Source of the DNA: Nostoc sp. ATCC 43529
GTDB taxonomy: Bacteria > Cyanobacteriota > Cyanobacteriia > Cyanobacteriales > Nostocaceae
Direction of reading: 5' to 3'
Length of the DNA: 64,000 nucleotides
Assembly: GCA_003326205.1 (NCBI GenBank)
Contig: LWTK01000037.1
Location: forward strand, 1-64,000
Below are positions 1 through 8,263 of this stretch, piece by piece; position 1 is the stretch's first letter; each line of letters begins with the position of its first letter. The translations under genes and the position numbers were made by a program. Below the pieces are notes generated by a model. The model saw only the letters and a program-made list of their open reading frames with translations. It did no database searches and was not told where the DNA came from.

Positions 1-281
1 GTCCACGTTTGCGCCCTTTGAGATTAGTTGGAGATAAGGGTTACACGGGTAGGAGAATACGTAATTACTTACGCCGCCGTGGTATCCGCCTCACTATTCC
101 ACGACTTTCAAACGAACCACGACGTGGCCCTTTTAATCGTGAAATCTACCGTCAACGCAACGTTGTTGAACGTGCTATCAATCGACTCAAGCAGTTTCGC
201 CGCATCGCTACCAGATATGAAAAACTTGCAGCCAATTATACAGCCATGATTACGATCGCCTCCATTTTTTTGTGGTTATAG
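1..281 (+). CDS. IS5-type DDE transposase, C-terminal part (runs in from the left edge)
   Basis: The frame is already open at base 3, so only the C-terminal ~93 residues are present. The part seen carries the DDE-type signature VGDKGY (second catalytic Asp) and RNVVERAINRLKQFR (catalytic Glu followed by the Y/R-rich helix), typical of IS5/IS1031-like cyanobacterial transposases. It ends with a hydrophobic tail (ASIFLWL) at a normal TAG stop. It would cut and rejoin the ends of its own element. Whether the full element is active cannot be judged because the N-terminus and left end lie outside the window. Confidence 0.85.
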   Translation, partial: PRLRPLRLVGDKGYTGRRIRNYLRRRGIRLTIPRLSNEPRRGPFNREIYRQRNVVERAINRLKQFRRIATRYEKLAANYTAMITIASIFLWL

Positions 282-295
282 TTTGAAAACACGCC
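1..295 (+). mobile_element. Right end of an IS5-like insertion sequence
   Basis: After the transposase stop there are only about 14 bases before ACACGCC, followed by CTAG at 296-299, which matches the YTAR target duplication of IS5 relatives. I infer the right boundary near 295. The left end and the partner repeat are outside the window, so the boundary is not proven. Confidence 0.45.
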
Positions 296-299
296 CTAG

Positions 300-559
300 T
301 AATTAATTAGATTTTTCAAATATCCTCTGTGGGTTTGCAAGTAGAGACGTTGCAATGCAACGTCTCTACATCTGTTGGAATAGTGAAAAATCGTAGGATG
401 TAGCCTCCAGTGTTAAAAAACATACAATTTTTCTTGTGGGGTGGACATCTTGTCAGCCCGAAGTCTTGGGCGGGCGAGACGCCCACCCCACAAAATTAGA
501 TAATTTCTTTCTTGGTAATCCCTAAAACCACTAGGACTTACGGAAAAATTTCTAAAAAC
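300..559. repeat. Two dispersed palindromes between the IS end and thrC
   Basis: At 341-369 there is a near-perfect palindrome with 14-bp arms (GTAGAGACGTTGCA) around one central base. At about 435-493 an imperfect hairpin has arms TTGTGGGGTGG and CCACCCCACAA. Both resemble dispersed palindromes common in Nostocales intergenic DNA. The second one lies close to the 3' end of thrC (minus strand) and could act as its terminator. No gene is seen here. Confidence 0.6.
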
Positions 560-1651
560 TTAAAATCCCATTGCTTCGGCTACTGCTTTGAGTTCTGCTG
601 GAATACCTTGTTTAAATTGACTTTGATTGTGCTTAATGGCTGTATCTGGGTCTTTTAAACCGTTGCCTGTGAGAACGCAAACCACTGTCGCCCCTGTGGG
701 AATTTGGTCTTTTACTTGTAATAACCCAGCAACAGAAGCGGCGCTAGCAGGTTCGCAGAAGATACCTTCCGATCCTGCCAAAAGTCGATAAGCGTCCAAA
801 ATCTCGGCGTCGGTAACGGCGTGGAATTTTCCCTGACTGGCAGATTGGGCGGCGATCGCTAATTCCCAACTAGCAGGGTTACCAATGCGAATTGCTGTGG
901 CTATGGTTTCGGGATTTGCCACTGGCTGACCGTGTACTAAAGGTGCTGCGCCTGCGGCTTGGAATCCCATCATTTTGGGTAGGCGATCGCACTTTCCGGC
1001 TTGATGATATTGACAAAAACCCATCCAATATGCTGTGATATTTCCCGCATTACCTACGGGGATACATAGCCAGTCTGGGGCATCACCCAACACATCGACG
1101 ATTTCAAAAGCTGCTGTTTTTTGTCCTTCTAGGCGGTAGGGATTGACCGAATTCACCAAAGTGATGGGATAGTTTTCGGCCATCTCGCGGACAATTTCTA
1201 AAGCTTGGTCAAAATTACCTTTTATTGCCAATACTTGTGCCCCATAAACTAAAGCTTGGGCTAACTTACCTAATGCCACATAGCCGTCGGGAATCAGCAC
1301 AAAAGCACTCATCCCGCCACGCCTAGCATAAGCGGCTGCGGCGGCTGAGGTATTGCCGGTGCTGGCACAAATGACTGCTTTTGCCCCTGCTTCCTTCGCT
1401 TTGGTAATTGCCATAGTCATCCCTCGGTCTTTGAAGCTGCCGGTGGGATTAAGACCATCGTATTTGACAAACACACGTACTTGTCTGCCAATGCGTTCTG
1501 CGATCGCCGGCACTGGTATTAGGGGTGTGTTTCCCTCCAACAAAGTCACAACCGGCGTTGTTTCGCTGACAGGCAAATATTCACGATAGGCTTCTATCAG
1601 TCCGGGCCAAGGTTGGCGATAAGATTTAGCAGCAGACAGGCTCAAAGTCAC
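560..1651 (-). CDS. thrC: Threonine synthase
   Basis: This is a PLP enzyme that converts O-phosphohomoserine to threonine, the last step of threonine synthesis, in the cytoplasm. The 363 residues fit the short bacterial threonine synthase class. Visible are the EGNTPL substrate motif (~40), the PLP-lysine motif GSFKDRGM (~71-78), [15 protein letters not shown] (~95) for phosphate and PLP binding, and a glycine-rich GNAGN loop (~200). The ATG at 1651 gives a normal N-terminus ([18 protein letters not shown]). Some cyanobacteria carry two thrC paralogs, so this may not be the only one. It is a single gene; no operon partner is visible. Confidence 0.93.
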   Translation of the reverse strand: MTLSLSAAKSYRQPWPGLIEAYREYLPVSETTPVVTLLEGNTPLIPVPAIAERIGRQVRVFVKYDGLNPTGSFKDRGMTMAITKAKEAGAKAVICASTGNTSAAAAAYARRGGMSAFVLIPDGYVALGKLAQALVYGAQVLAIKGNFDQALEIVREMAENYPITLVNSVNPYRLEGQKTAAFEIVDVLGDAPDWLCIPVGNAGNITAYWMGFCQYHQAGKCDRLPKMMGFQAAGAAPLVHGQPVANPETIATAIRIGNPASWELAIAAQSASQGKFHAVTDAEILDAYRLLAGSEGIFCEPASAASVAGLLQVKDQIPTGATVVCVLTGNGLKDPDTAIKHNQSQFKQGIPAELKAVAEAMGF

Positions 1652-2063
1652 GGGATTTAAAGTTTTTTAATTAGGGATTGGGGACTGGGGACTGGGGACT
1701 GGGATTGGTTATTCCACCAGTACCCAGTCCCTGAATTGCAAGAGAGTATTATTCAGAATATTATTTTTTGTGCTGCAAGGCGTCTGACTTGGGATTTTTA
1801 TTTTATTGAGAATGTCACTTTATCATAACTAGTGAGTCATTAGTCATTAGTCATTTGTCATTAGTTATTTTGTCTGTGCTACCCTACCGTCATGCCCCAT
1901 GCCCAATCTGGAACAGAGCAACTACGATCGGCGTCTCTTATCATCGAACCCGAAACCTATTAAACTAAATGATGAAAAATACACAATAATTTAACAAAGC
2001 TTAAAATAGGCTTATTATAATATTGCTAATGGTGTGAGTTTAACAAAGCGGATTTAATTAAAG
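1652..2063. repeat. Intergenic region with GGGGACT/GGGGATT heptamers
   Basis: At about 1673-1707, upstream of thrC, the sequence repeats the heptamer GGGGACT, a short tandemly repeated repetitive (STRR) sequence. Another heptamer run of the AGTCATT type lies at 1831-1868. The rest is AT-rich and presumably holds the divergent promoters of thrC and the small gene at 2064. I see no further gene. Confidence 0.65.
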
Positions 2064-2255
2064 ATGCCTACTTGTTTATCCAGTGTTTCCGATCGCGAGT
2101 CCCAAACTAGCTTGGTTACCAAATTAACCAAGGCTTATTATCAAGACGATCAGCAAGCTAAATTTATGCACTTACAAGCAGAGGTAGACTCCCTGTTGCA
2201 GCAATTGGAAAACCTCAAGCACCAACGCTTAGCTGCAAGTAGCCAAAAAGAATAA
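2064..2255 (+). CDS. Small conserved-looking coiled-coil protein, function unknown
   Basis: This 63-residue protein is acidic/neutral and mostly helical. Residues ~33-58 have a heptad-like pattern (HLQAEVDSLLQQLENLKHQ) that suggests a short coiled coil. There is no signal peptide or membrane segment. It sits alone between divergent neighbours, and ATG is the natural start. Similar small proteins occur in cyanobacteria, but I cannot name a family. Codon use (including a GATCGCGA HIP1-like site) fits a native gene. Confidence 0.6.
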   Translation: MPTCLSSVSDRESQTSLVTKLTKAYYQDDQQAKFMHLQAEVDSLLQQLENLKHQRLAASSQKE

Positions 2256-2316
2256 CTCAGTTTTTTAAATAGCGATTGCCAGCACCTCTGTAGACTAAAT
2301 TTTTGGTAAGTGCGTG

Positions 2317-4695
2317 CTATTCAAAGCGCTGATTTTTCTCTGACCAGCGCTTTAGGCTGTATTTTTCAGCGTTTTCTACTAGTAAAGCTAAAGATTGCAC
2401 GCCTGAAAGCTTGGCGATCGCAGATAATTTTTGAAAGGAATTTTGTTGAAAATCTGTATAAATAACTTCATCGCTGTCAGACAAAATTATGGTACGGTCA
2501 GGCGATTGATTCGTGTTTTCCTCGATAATTCCAGATTGAGGTTGATTCAAAGATGCGATCGTTGTTCCTGAAATGGTCAGTACTATTTCTGGCTGACCAT
2601 TATTTGTTAAATCAATAGTTTGAACAGGCCAATCGCCTAACTTGTCTTGCATCTGTTCAAAGCTAGGAATAGCACCAGCCGGAACTTCCCCAGACTTTTG
2701 TAAAGATTCCCACACACTCGATAATATTACCTTGACTGCTGACGGATTTTGTGTGTGGAGTTCTCGTAAAGTAATGGGAAATGGTTGCACCCATTCCAGT
2801 GCTGCATTCGTCAGGGCTAAGGGTTTCGGTTGGAGAACATTGTTTTGATTCTTTGGAATTTTTGGCGCAGCAACTAGTAAGCGCAAAACTTTATTTCGTA
2901 GTTGCACCGCTTTGATAGTAGCCATAGTAATTTGCTGTTCTCCGTTTGGTAGCCAGACCACTATCTGCATTTGGGGGTCAGAATTAATTCCCAAGGTTTT
3001 CCAGAAAAATTTTGCGGGGGAAGTTTTAGGTGGGTTCAAATTCTCAAAAGGAAAATTTAGCCAGCGTTTCCCATCGGAAAATGCACTCACTTGCACTTGA
3101 TACCAAACTTGGTTATCTGTAAGTTTTAAGTCTGCTGTAGAATTTGGTTGTAGCCACTCGCTGCTAGTAACTTCAGCGATCGGTTGCACTGTACCAACAA
3201 TCTGACTGAGGTGGGATATCTCCGACTTTATAGCCTCACCATCAAGTTTTGTTAACAGACCTTGAATGTAAGCAAGACGATCTTTGCTAATTTGTGGTTG
3301 TGTCTCCAACCAAGAATTAGCAGCTTCTTGCCCCCGTTGGACTGCTAAAATCAAGGCGAACCAAGCTTGCACTTCTTGTCTCTTTGGATTCACTCGCAAC
3401 GCTGCTACACTACGATTCCACAAGCGTTTTTCATCGCCTTTGAGTAGAGTCGCAATCTCTTGGACATTATCTGCCGATTCAAACACCTGCAAAGCTTTTC
3501 CCCAGCGCCCATCAATTAAATTTGCCAGCACTTGTTCCCCAGGACTTGCCCAACTTTTCTCGGCTTGGGATTTAGTCAGTTGGGAGTGTAAGCGAATTAA
3601 ATCCATTTGGGCTTGCGCCTCCTGTGGTAATCCTTTACGCTGTTTTTTGATAAATTTCAACCATTCAAAAGCTGGTGTCCAAAGTCCGGTACGGGCAATT
3701 GACAAGGCATTTTGGTAACCAGAATCCTTGAGGACTGGTGATTTAAGGTTAATTGCTTCCAATTGAATTGGTTTGAGGAATAACTTTAAAGGCTTGACTT
3801 GGTAAACTGCCAAGTGCGGTTCTAAACCTAGAGTTCTATCGATAAGTAACTCTTTTGTCGCATCACCAGTTACTTGTTGCCATTTGGGCAATTGACCACT
3901 GGGACTCGTCCAAGACAACATTAGTTGTAAATTGCTGCGTTCTGGATTGTAGTATACGATGTGACCGTAAGCCAAAGCACTATTTCCGTGTTGGCGTTCG
4001 CCCCGTAAATTAAACCAAACCCCTGGTGATGGTGTTTGACCTTCAAAGCGTTGTACCTTAGTTAAAGGTAGGGGAACACTGATATCCTGGGGTTCTAATA
4101 TTGCATCAGCCAAAGAAGAAATTACAAAGGATTCTTCAGGCCCAGTTATTGGTAATTGACTTTCTAAATAGTAGTAATTTTCCGGTTCAGACTTAAACTC
4201 TAACTCTTGCGATCGCTGATAAACTCTAATTTCAACAAGTTTTTGACAATCAGATTCACAATTAACGCGCTGCTGAAAAACTGGCATGAAAAACGAGTTT
4301 TTCGTACCTTGATACAAAGGTAAAATTTCGCCGACTATTAGATTTTTTTTACTTAAATCGAGTTCAATATTTTTAAAGGTTTGGGGACGTTCGTGTTTTC
4401 CTAGAGGAATTTGTGCCCATTCAGGTAAAATTTTATTCAGCCAACTTACTTGGTCTGGATTCATAATGAAAAGAAAACTAATCCAGGCAAAACTAATAAT
4501 TATACCAGCACTACTCAATAAAATTGCGTAGGCGCAGCCCGTCGTAGACATCGCTAGCGTTGATGACAACCAACTTCCCGGTTTTGGTTTTTGAAGCGTT
4601 TTTTTAACTACACGTTTCCTCACACCAGTACGAGGTTGATTTTGTTGATTTTCTTTAGAAGTTTTTGGCGTCAACTTACGCGAGCGTTTTGCCAT
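2317..4695 (-). CDS. Large membrane-anchored protein of unknown function (792 aa)
   Basis: The protein starts with a very basic cytoplasmic tail of about 40 residues (many K/R), then has one strong transmembrane segment at roughly 56-78 (ILLSSAGIIISFAWISFLFI), and then a long soluble region with no clear enzymatic motif. This suggests a bitopic protein with a large extracytoplasmic domain. Near the C-terminus VQTIDLTNNGQPEIVLTIS resembles the FG-GAP/VCBS type of beta repeat, which is weak evidence. Residues ~46-58 (TLAMSTTGCAYA) are encoded by a dispersed palindromic repeat (4521-4560), so the join between tail and membrane segment has been altered by an insertion that left the frame open. 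The family looks cyanobacteria-specific; the function is not known to me. Confidence 0.75.
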   Translation of the reverse strand: MAKRSRKLTPKTSKENQQNQPRTGVRKRVVKKTLQKPKPGSWLSSTLAMSTTGCAYAILLSSAGIIISFAWISFLFIMNPDQVSWLNKILPEWAQIPLGKHERPQTFKNIELDLSKKNLIVGEILPLYQGTKNSFFMPVFQQRVNCESDCQKLVEIRVYQRSQELEFKSEPENYYYLESQLPITGPEESFVISSLADAILEPQDISVPLPLTKVQRFEGQTPSPGVWFNLRGERQHGNSALAYGHIVYYNPERSNLQLMLSWTSPSGQLPKWQQVTGDATKELLIDRTLGLEPHLAVYQVKPLKLFLKPIQLEAINLKSPVLKDSGYQNALSIARTGLWTPAFEWLKFIKKQRKGLPQEAQAQMDLIRLHSQLTKSQAEKSWASPGEQVLANLIDGRWGKALQVFESADNVQEIATLLKGDEKRLWNRSVAALRVNPKRQEVQAWFALILAVQRGQEAANSWLETQPQISKDRLAYIQGLLTKLDGEAIKSEISHLSQIVGTVQPIAEVTSSEWLQPNSTADLKLTDNQVWYQVQVSAFSDGKRWLNFPFENLNPPKTSPAKFFWKTLGINSDPQMQIVVWLPNGEQQITMATIKAVQLRNKVLRLLVAAPKIPKNQNNVLQPKPLALTNAALEWVQPFPITLRELHTQNPSAVKVILSSVWESLQKSGEVPAGAIPSFEQMQDKLGDWPVQTIDLTNNGQPEIVLTISGTTIASLNQPQSGIIEENTNQSPDRTIILSDSDEVIYTDFQQNSFQKLSAIAKLSGVQSLALLVENAEKYSLKRWSEKNQRFE
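4521..4560. repeat. Dispersed palindromic repeat inside the 792-aa gene
   Basis: The sequence around GCGCAGCCCGTCGTAGACAT recurs almost unchanged at 16275-16306 (GCGTAGCCCGTCGTAGACAT). A related form is at about 33914-33944. Here it lies within a coding region and encodes STTGCAYA just before the transmembrane helix. Confidence 0.75.
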
Positions 4696-4697
4696 CG

Positions 4698-4745
4698 GTG
4701 GGGATTGGGGAATGGGGATTGGGGATTGGGGATTAGGTATTGGGA
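4698..4745. repeat. GGGGATT heptamer array (STRR)
   Basis: Seven-base units GGGGATT/GGGAATG repeat about six times immediately upstream of the 792-aa gene start. This is typical STRR material of filamentous cyanobacteria. Confidence 0.75.
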
Positions 4746-4910
4746 AGACATTTTCCCAGTCCCTATTTCCTAATAGTTATACTCGCCCTTTGTGAAGTTG
4801 CCCATAAGGATTATGTCTAATTTTCTACAAAATACGTAAATTTACTCATGTGAGCATCAAACGATCGCGAATACACTCTTCACTTAAGTATGTGAGCAGA
4901 GTATAAAAAA

Positions 4911-6608
4911 TTGAAAGGTAGACTTATTAGCCGCAGCAATAGTAAAATTTGGATGCTCGCATGGTTACTCGTTGCGGGAGTCAACACAGTTGTAGAAAAA
5001 GCGATCGCTATTCCTACGGAGATAGAAACTACTCAGAATTTAGAAGTTAATAGCGATATTATCCCGTCCTCCTCCTCGCCAGCAGATTCGATGGCGCAAG
5101 TAACATCGGTTTCTCAACTCAACGATGTACAACCGAGTGATTGGGCTTTCGGTGCATTGCAGTCTTTGGTGGAACGCTATGGTTGCATAGCAGGTTATCC
5201 AGATAGCAACTATCGCGGTAATCGCGCCTTAACTAGATATGAATTTGCTGCTGGTGTGAATGCTTGTTTAGATAGAATCAATGAGTTAATTGCTACCGCC
5301 ACCAACGATTTAGTTAGTCGCGAAGATTTAACAAGATTACAAAAGTTACAGGAAGAATTTGCAGCTGAATTAGCAACTTTACAAGGTCGTGTCGATAGTT
5401 TAGAAGCTAGAACTGCCGAAATTGAAGCCAACCAATTTTCAACAACAACTAAACTTAGTGGATTACTAATAGTTGGAGTTCAAGGACGGACTAAAAACCG
5501 TGGGGATGTTAATCCTAGAGATGGACAAAAAGACACAGATGATGGTGGAACAAACATTAATGTTATTTCGTTAGCGCAGTTGTATTTAACTAGTCAAATC
5601 ACTCCTCGTAGTTATTTGGTTACAGGTTTGTTAGCTGGTCGAGGTGGTACTACACCGAGATTTACTAATAGCATTTCTCGGAATGATGTTTTACTTGGCT
5701 ACGAATTTCCTACAGATAGTTTGATTGTCAGTGACCTCAATCTTCATTGGTTGGTGACAAATAAATTAGCAGTCATGATAGGAACAGAAGGCGTAAGTAT
5801 ACCAGCTGCTTTTAGAGGGCCAAATAGAGTAGAAAGCGCTGCAACAGGGCCGCTGTCTTATTTTGCCCAAAGGAACCCGATTTTAAATACAGGATACGGT
5901 CACGGTGGTATTGCTATTGATTGGCAATTTGCTAAACGCGCTAGTTTGCAGGCAATTTATACTAGTTACCAACCAGGAAATCCCGGTCAACGTAGCGGTT
6001 TATTTGATGGAAACACCACTACGGGCGTACAATTGTTGGTGACACCAACTGATAGTTTAGATTTAAGTTTGTATTACGTTAATAATTATTCTTCGGATGG
6101 TTGTTTGCTAACTTTTGTTGGCGATGAATGCTTAACTGCGGTTAATAGCACCACCGGAAGATCTGCACCACTACAAACCAATGCTGTGGGTGCAACTGTA
6201 ACTTGGCAAATTTCCAAGAGTCTTAGTGCAGGTGCATGGGGTGGTTATACTAAATCTTATATTCCAGGGCAATCGGGAAATGTTGAAACAACAAATTATA
6301 TGGTGTTTTTGAATTTCCCTGATTTATTTGCTAAGGGTAATTTGGGCGGAATTTATGTCGGACAACCTCCGAAAATTACTAGTAGTAATCTACCTCTTGG
6401 GAATAATGTCCCCGATTTCATTAATACCGGTTTGGGACGTGCTGGAGGACAACCAGGGACGACTACTCAAATAGAAGCATTTTATCGTTTTCAGCTAAGC
6501 GATAACCTTAGCATTACGCCAGGTGTTATTCATATTTTGCAACCTGGTCATACACCAGATAGTGACTCAGTTACCATCGGCATTTTGCGGAGTACTTTTA
6601 CTTTTTAG
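4911..6608 (+). CDS. SLH-domain outer-membrane porin (OprB/iron-uptake porin type)
   Basis: This is a beta-barrel porin of the cyanobacterial outer membrane that lets small solutes, possibly inorganic ions, through. The order is: signal peptide (~1-34, hydrophobic core MLAWLLVAGVNTVVE), an S-layer-homology domain at ~70-125 (VQPSDWAFGALQSLVERYG ... RYEFAAGVNACLDRI) that binds peptidoglycan, a short coiled coil (~145-178), then a barrel of ~380 residues ending in an aromatic C-terminus (LRSTFTF) as outer-membrane proteins do. The TTG at 4911 gives a good signal peptide; the ATG at 4950 is an alternative start. The family is often annotated as iron uptake porin; the substrate here is not shown by the sequence. 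Confidence 0.88.
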   Translation: MKGRLISRSNSKIWMLAWLLVAGVNTVVEKAIAIPTEIETTQNLEVNSDIIPSSSSPADSMAQVTSVSQLNDVQPSDWAFGALQSLVERYGCIAGYPDSNYRGNRALTRYEFAAGVNACLDRINELIATATNDLVSREDLTRLQKLQEEFAAELATLQGRVDSLEARTAEIEANQFSTTTKLSGLLIVGVQGRTKNRGDVNPRDGQKDTDDGGTNINVISLAQLYLTSQITPRSYLVTGLLAGRGGTTPRFTNSISRNDVLLGYEFPTDSLIVSDLNLHWLVTNKLAVMIGTEGVSIPAAFRGPNRVESAATGPLSYFAQRNPILNTGYGHGGIAIDWQFAKRASLQAIYTSYQPGNPGQRSGLFDGNTTTGVQLLVTPTDSLDLSLYYVNNYSSDGCLLTFVGDECLTAVNSTTGRSAPLQTNAVGATVTWQISKSLSAGAWGGYTKSYIPGQSGNVETTNYMVFLNFPDLFAKGNLGGIYVGQPPKITSSNLPLGNNVPDFINTGLGRAGGQPGTTTQIEAFYRFQLSDNLSITPGVIHILQPGHTPDSDSVTIGILRSTFTF

Positions 6609-6868
6609 TCTAGGAATCAAGAATCCAGAATTCTACTGTATCTTTACCAATGCTCGATGCCCAATGCCCAATGCCCCATACCCTATTTTCAAGAGATATA
6701 AAAAAGGTTTGGTGGTGAGCCAAACCTCAATATAAATCCAGTGCATAACAACATCCCGAATTAATTTACTCATGATTATATTCATTGGGCATCTTCCTAT
6801 AGGAAGTATTCAAATATCCTCAAACCTGATAATACAGTTCTCTAGTATCACTGAATACTTGAAATAGA

Positions 6869-6910
6869 AAATTGTTCTGTCATAGCAGAAAGCTTATGAC
6901 AGAACAATTT
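6869..6910. repeat. 16-bp perfect stem-loop
   Basis: The arms AAATTGTTCTGTCATA and TATGACAGAACAATTT are exactly complementary around a 10-nt loop. The A/T flanks would let it serve as a terminator in either direction. It is 260 bases after the porin gene, so if it ends that transcript the 3' UTR is long. Confidence 0.7.
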
Positions 6911-7331
6911 AAATGCTGATAAAATTTTTTCAAAGCTTTCGATGGTATATAAAATACTGTGATAACCTTTTAAATCTTCCTTAAGAAGGGAGACTTTCTG
7001 AGTCAGAATCTTCTCTTTTTAAGGAAGGTTAGAGGAGAATCTATATACAACTTAATATTTTACAAATATCTTCTCAAGAGTGGTGGTGATAATTACGAGC
7101 CAAAATAAAAGACGGGATGATTTATCCCGCCTCAATAGCTTGAAAGTGGCAGCACACCTTGGAGTGTAGAAAAAATAGCACAAATAAAAGCCAATAGGTT
7201 GAAAAGCTAGCAAATAATATCAGTATAAAGAATCGTAACTTACTAGATTCTTTGCATTTGAATTATAGCTATTCAAATTACTATATCATAAATCTATTTC
7301 AATGTAATGCCAAAATGCCAAATAATTAGAA

Positions 7332-7365
7332 ATACAAAGCACGGGCTTTATACCGTGCTTTGTAT
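7332..7365. terminator. 13-bp stem-loop, terminator-like
   Basis: The arms with core CAAAGCACGG and CCGTGCTTTG pair perfectly around an 8-nt loop in very AT-rich surroundings. There is no long T tract on either side, so termination is only a suggestion. Confidence 0.4.
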
Positions 7366-7748
7366 AATAAGTAAAAACATCTTGGTAATTTCTGCAATAT
7401 ATCAAAATACCAAAATCGCAAACTGCCAAATTGCCAAATATCTGTCAATCATGAACTCACGTTCATTTATATATATTCGGGGATTTTCAGATGTTATAAA
7501 ATTGACTATCAATACAAATTAGTAGCTACTTAAAAAGTCTATAGTAATCGGCATAGTTTTACATTGTTGTTAATTAGTTAGACAAAATATATTTCATTGT
7601 GTTGATTTTTGGTAGTGTTGAAAATCAGCGATCGCACAACAGAATAATTCAACAGTCAATTAAGCAGCTAGTTCCCCTACCTGCTTCTACAAACGTTTTG
7701 TAATGTGGTTTAATTTGTTACTGCGTACTTACTTAAAATCGTTAAAAA

Positions 7749-8071
7749 GCTCCAAGCGTCGGCTATAACCATTACTTGGAGCAACAGATTTGAATAACCG
7801 TACCTTTCGGTAGGGGTGAATTAATACCGTCTAACTTTTCACGGCATATGAAAAAAGGCGTAAGGATTTAGGGAAAACACACACTTATTCAGCTTTCATT
7901 TTGGAATTTCACAAATTCCTTCCAGCTTTGTCACACCCTTACTTTCTCTCAAATAGAGTTTCCAGACCCCGTGAAAAGTCAGGTTGAGTAAGATTAACGG
8001 TATTAGATTGTGCTGTGACTTTCCAAAGCGCTATTTCTAGCGCTGTTTTAGCTTGTAGGATTGGTACAAGC
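7749..8071 (+). ncRNA. Candidate structured RNA (multi-branched), strand uncertain
   Basis: Five independent perfect pairings can be drawn. P0: 7749-7756 with 7775-7782 (8 bp). P1: 7822-7830 with 7997-8005 (9 bp). P2: 7835-7844 with 7969-7978 (10 bp, arms 125 nt apart). P3: 7860-7865 with 7937-7942. P4: 7903-7909 with 7913-7919. A 4-bp hairpin (7946-7958) lies inside P2. Two more follow: 8027-8033 with 8038-8044 (then GTTTTA, terminator-like) and 8051-8057 with 8065-8071. P1-P2-P3-P4 are nested, as in a folded RNA. It does not match the conserved cores of RNase P RNA, tmRNA, SRP RNA or common riboswitches that I know. It could instead be an inverted-repeat mobile element. Confidence 0.4.
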
Positions 8072-8263
8072 TATGATGGAGAAGTTTTTGACAGCCTCAC
8101 TTGCTACCGAATTTTATAATCTTAGCCTGAGTTTTTGCGATCGCTGAAAATTAGAAATTCTCAACTTACACAAAATCAACGAGCTAAGATTATTAAAAAT
8201 ATATCTTACTTTCCTCAGAAAACTTACTTAATTTAGGCAAAAGCCTCTGAAAAAGCGATCGCT

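Larger units (their letters stand above)
6609..7540. other. Non-coding stretch with STRR and four strong hairpins
   Basis: No convincing gene is seen; a 71-codon open frame at 7307-7522 has low-complexity content and I do not accept it. At 6650-6682 there is a CCCAATG/CCCCATA heptamer array. Hairpins: 6869-6884 with 6895-6910 (16-bp perfect stem, 10-nt loop); 6976-6984 with 7019-7027 (9-bp outer stem); 7113-7118 with 7124-7129; 7332-7344 with 7353-7365 (13-bp stem). Several could be terminators or ends of small RNAs. Confidence 0.55.

Noticed and set aside
3284..3718. A 144-codon plus-strand frame inside the 792-aa gene
   Set aside because: Antisense shadow; no ribosome site and an improbable Cys/Trp-rich composition.
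7307..7522. A 71-codon open frame in the gap before recQ
   Set aside because: It has no ribosome site, uses codons unlike nearby genes and covers a strong hairpin; I see no protein-like pattern.
7822..8005. Retron-type ncRNA
   Set aside because: Although end arms pair (9 bp), there is no reverse transcriptase nearby.
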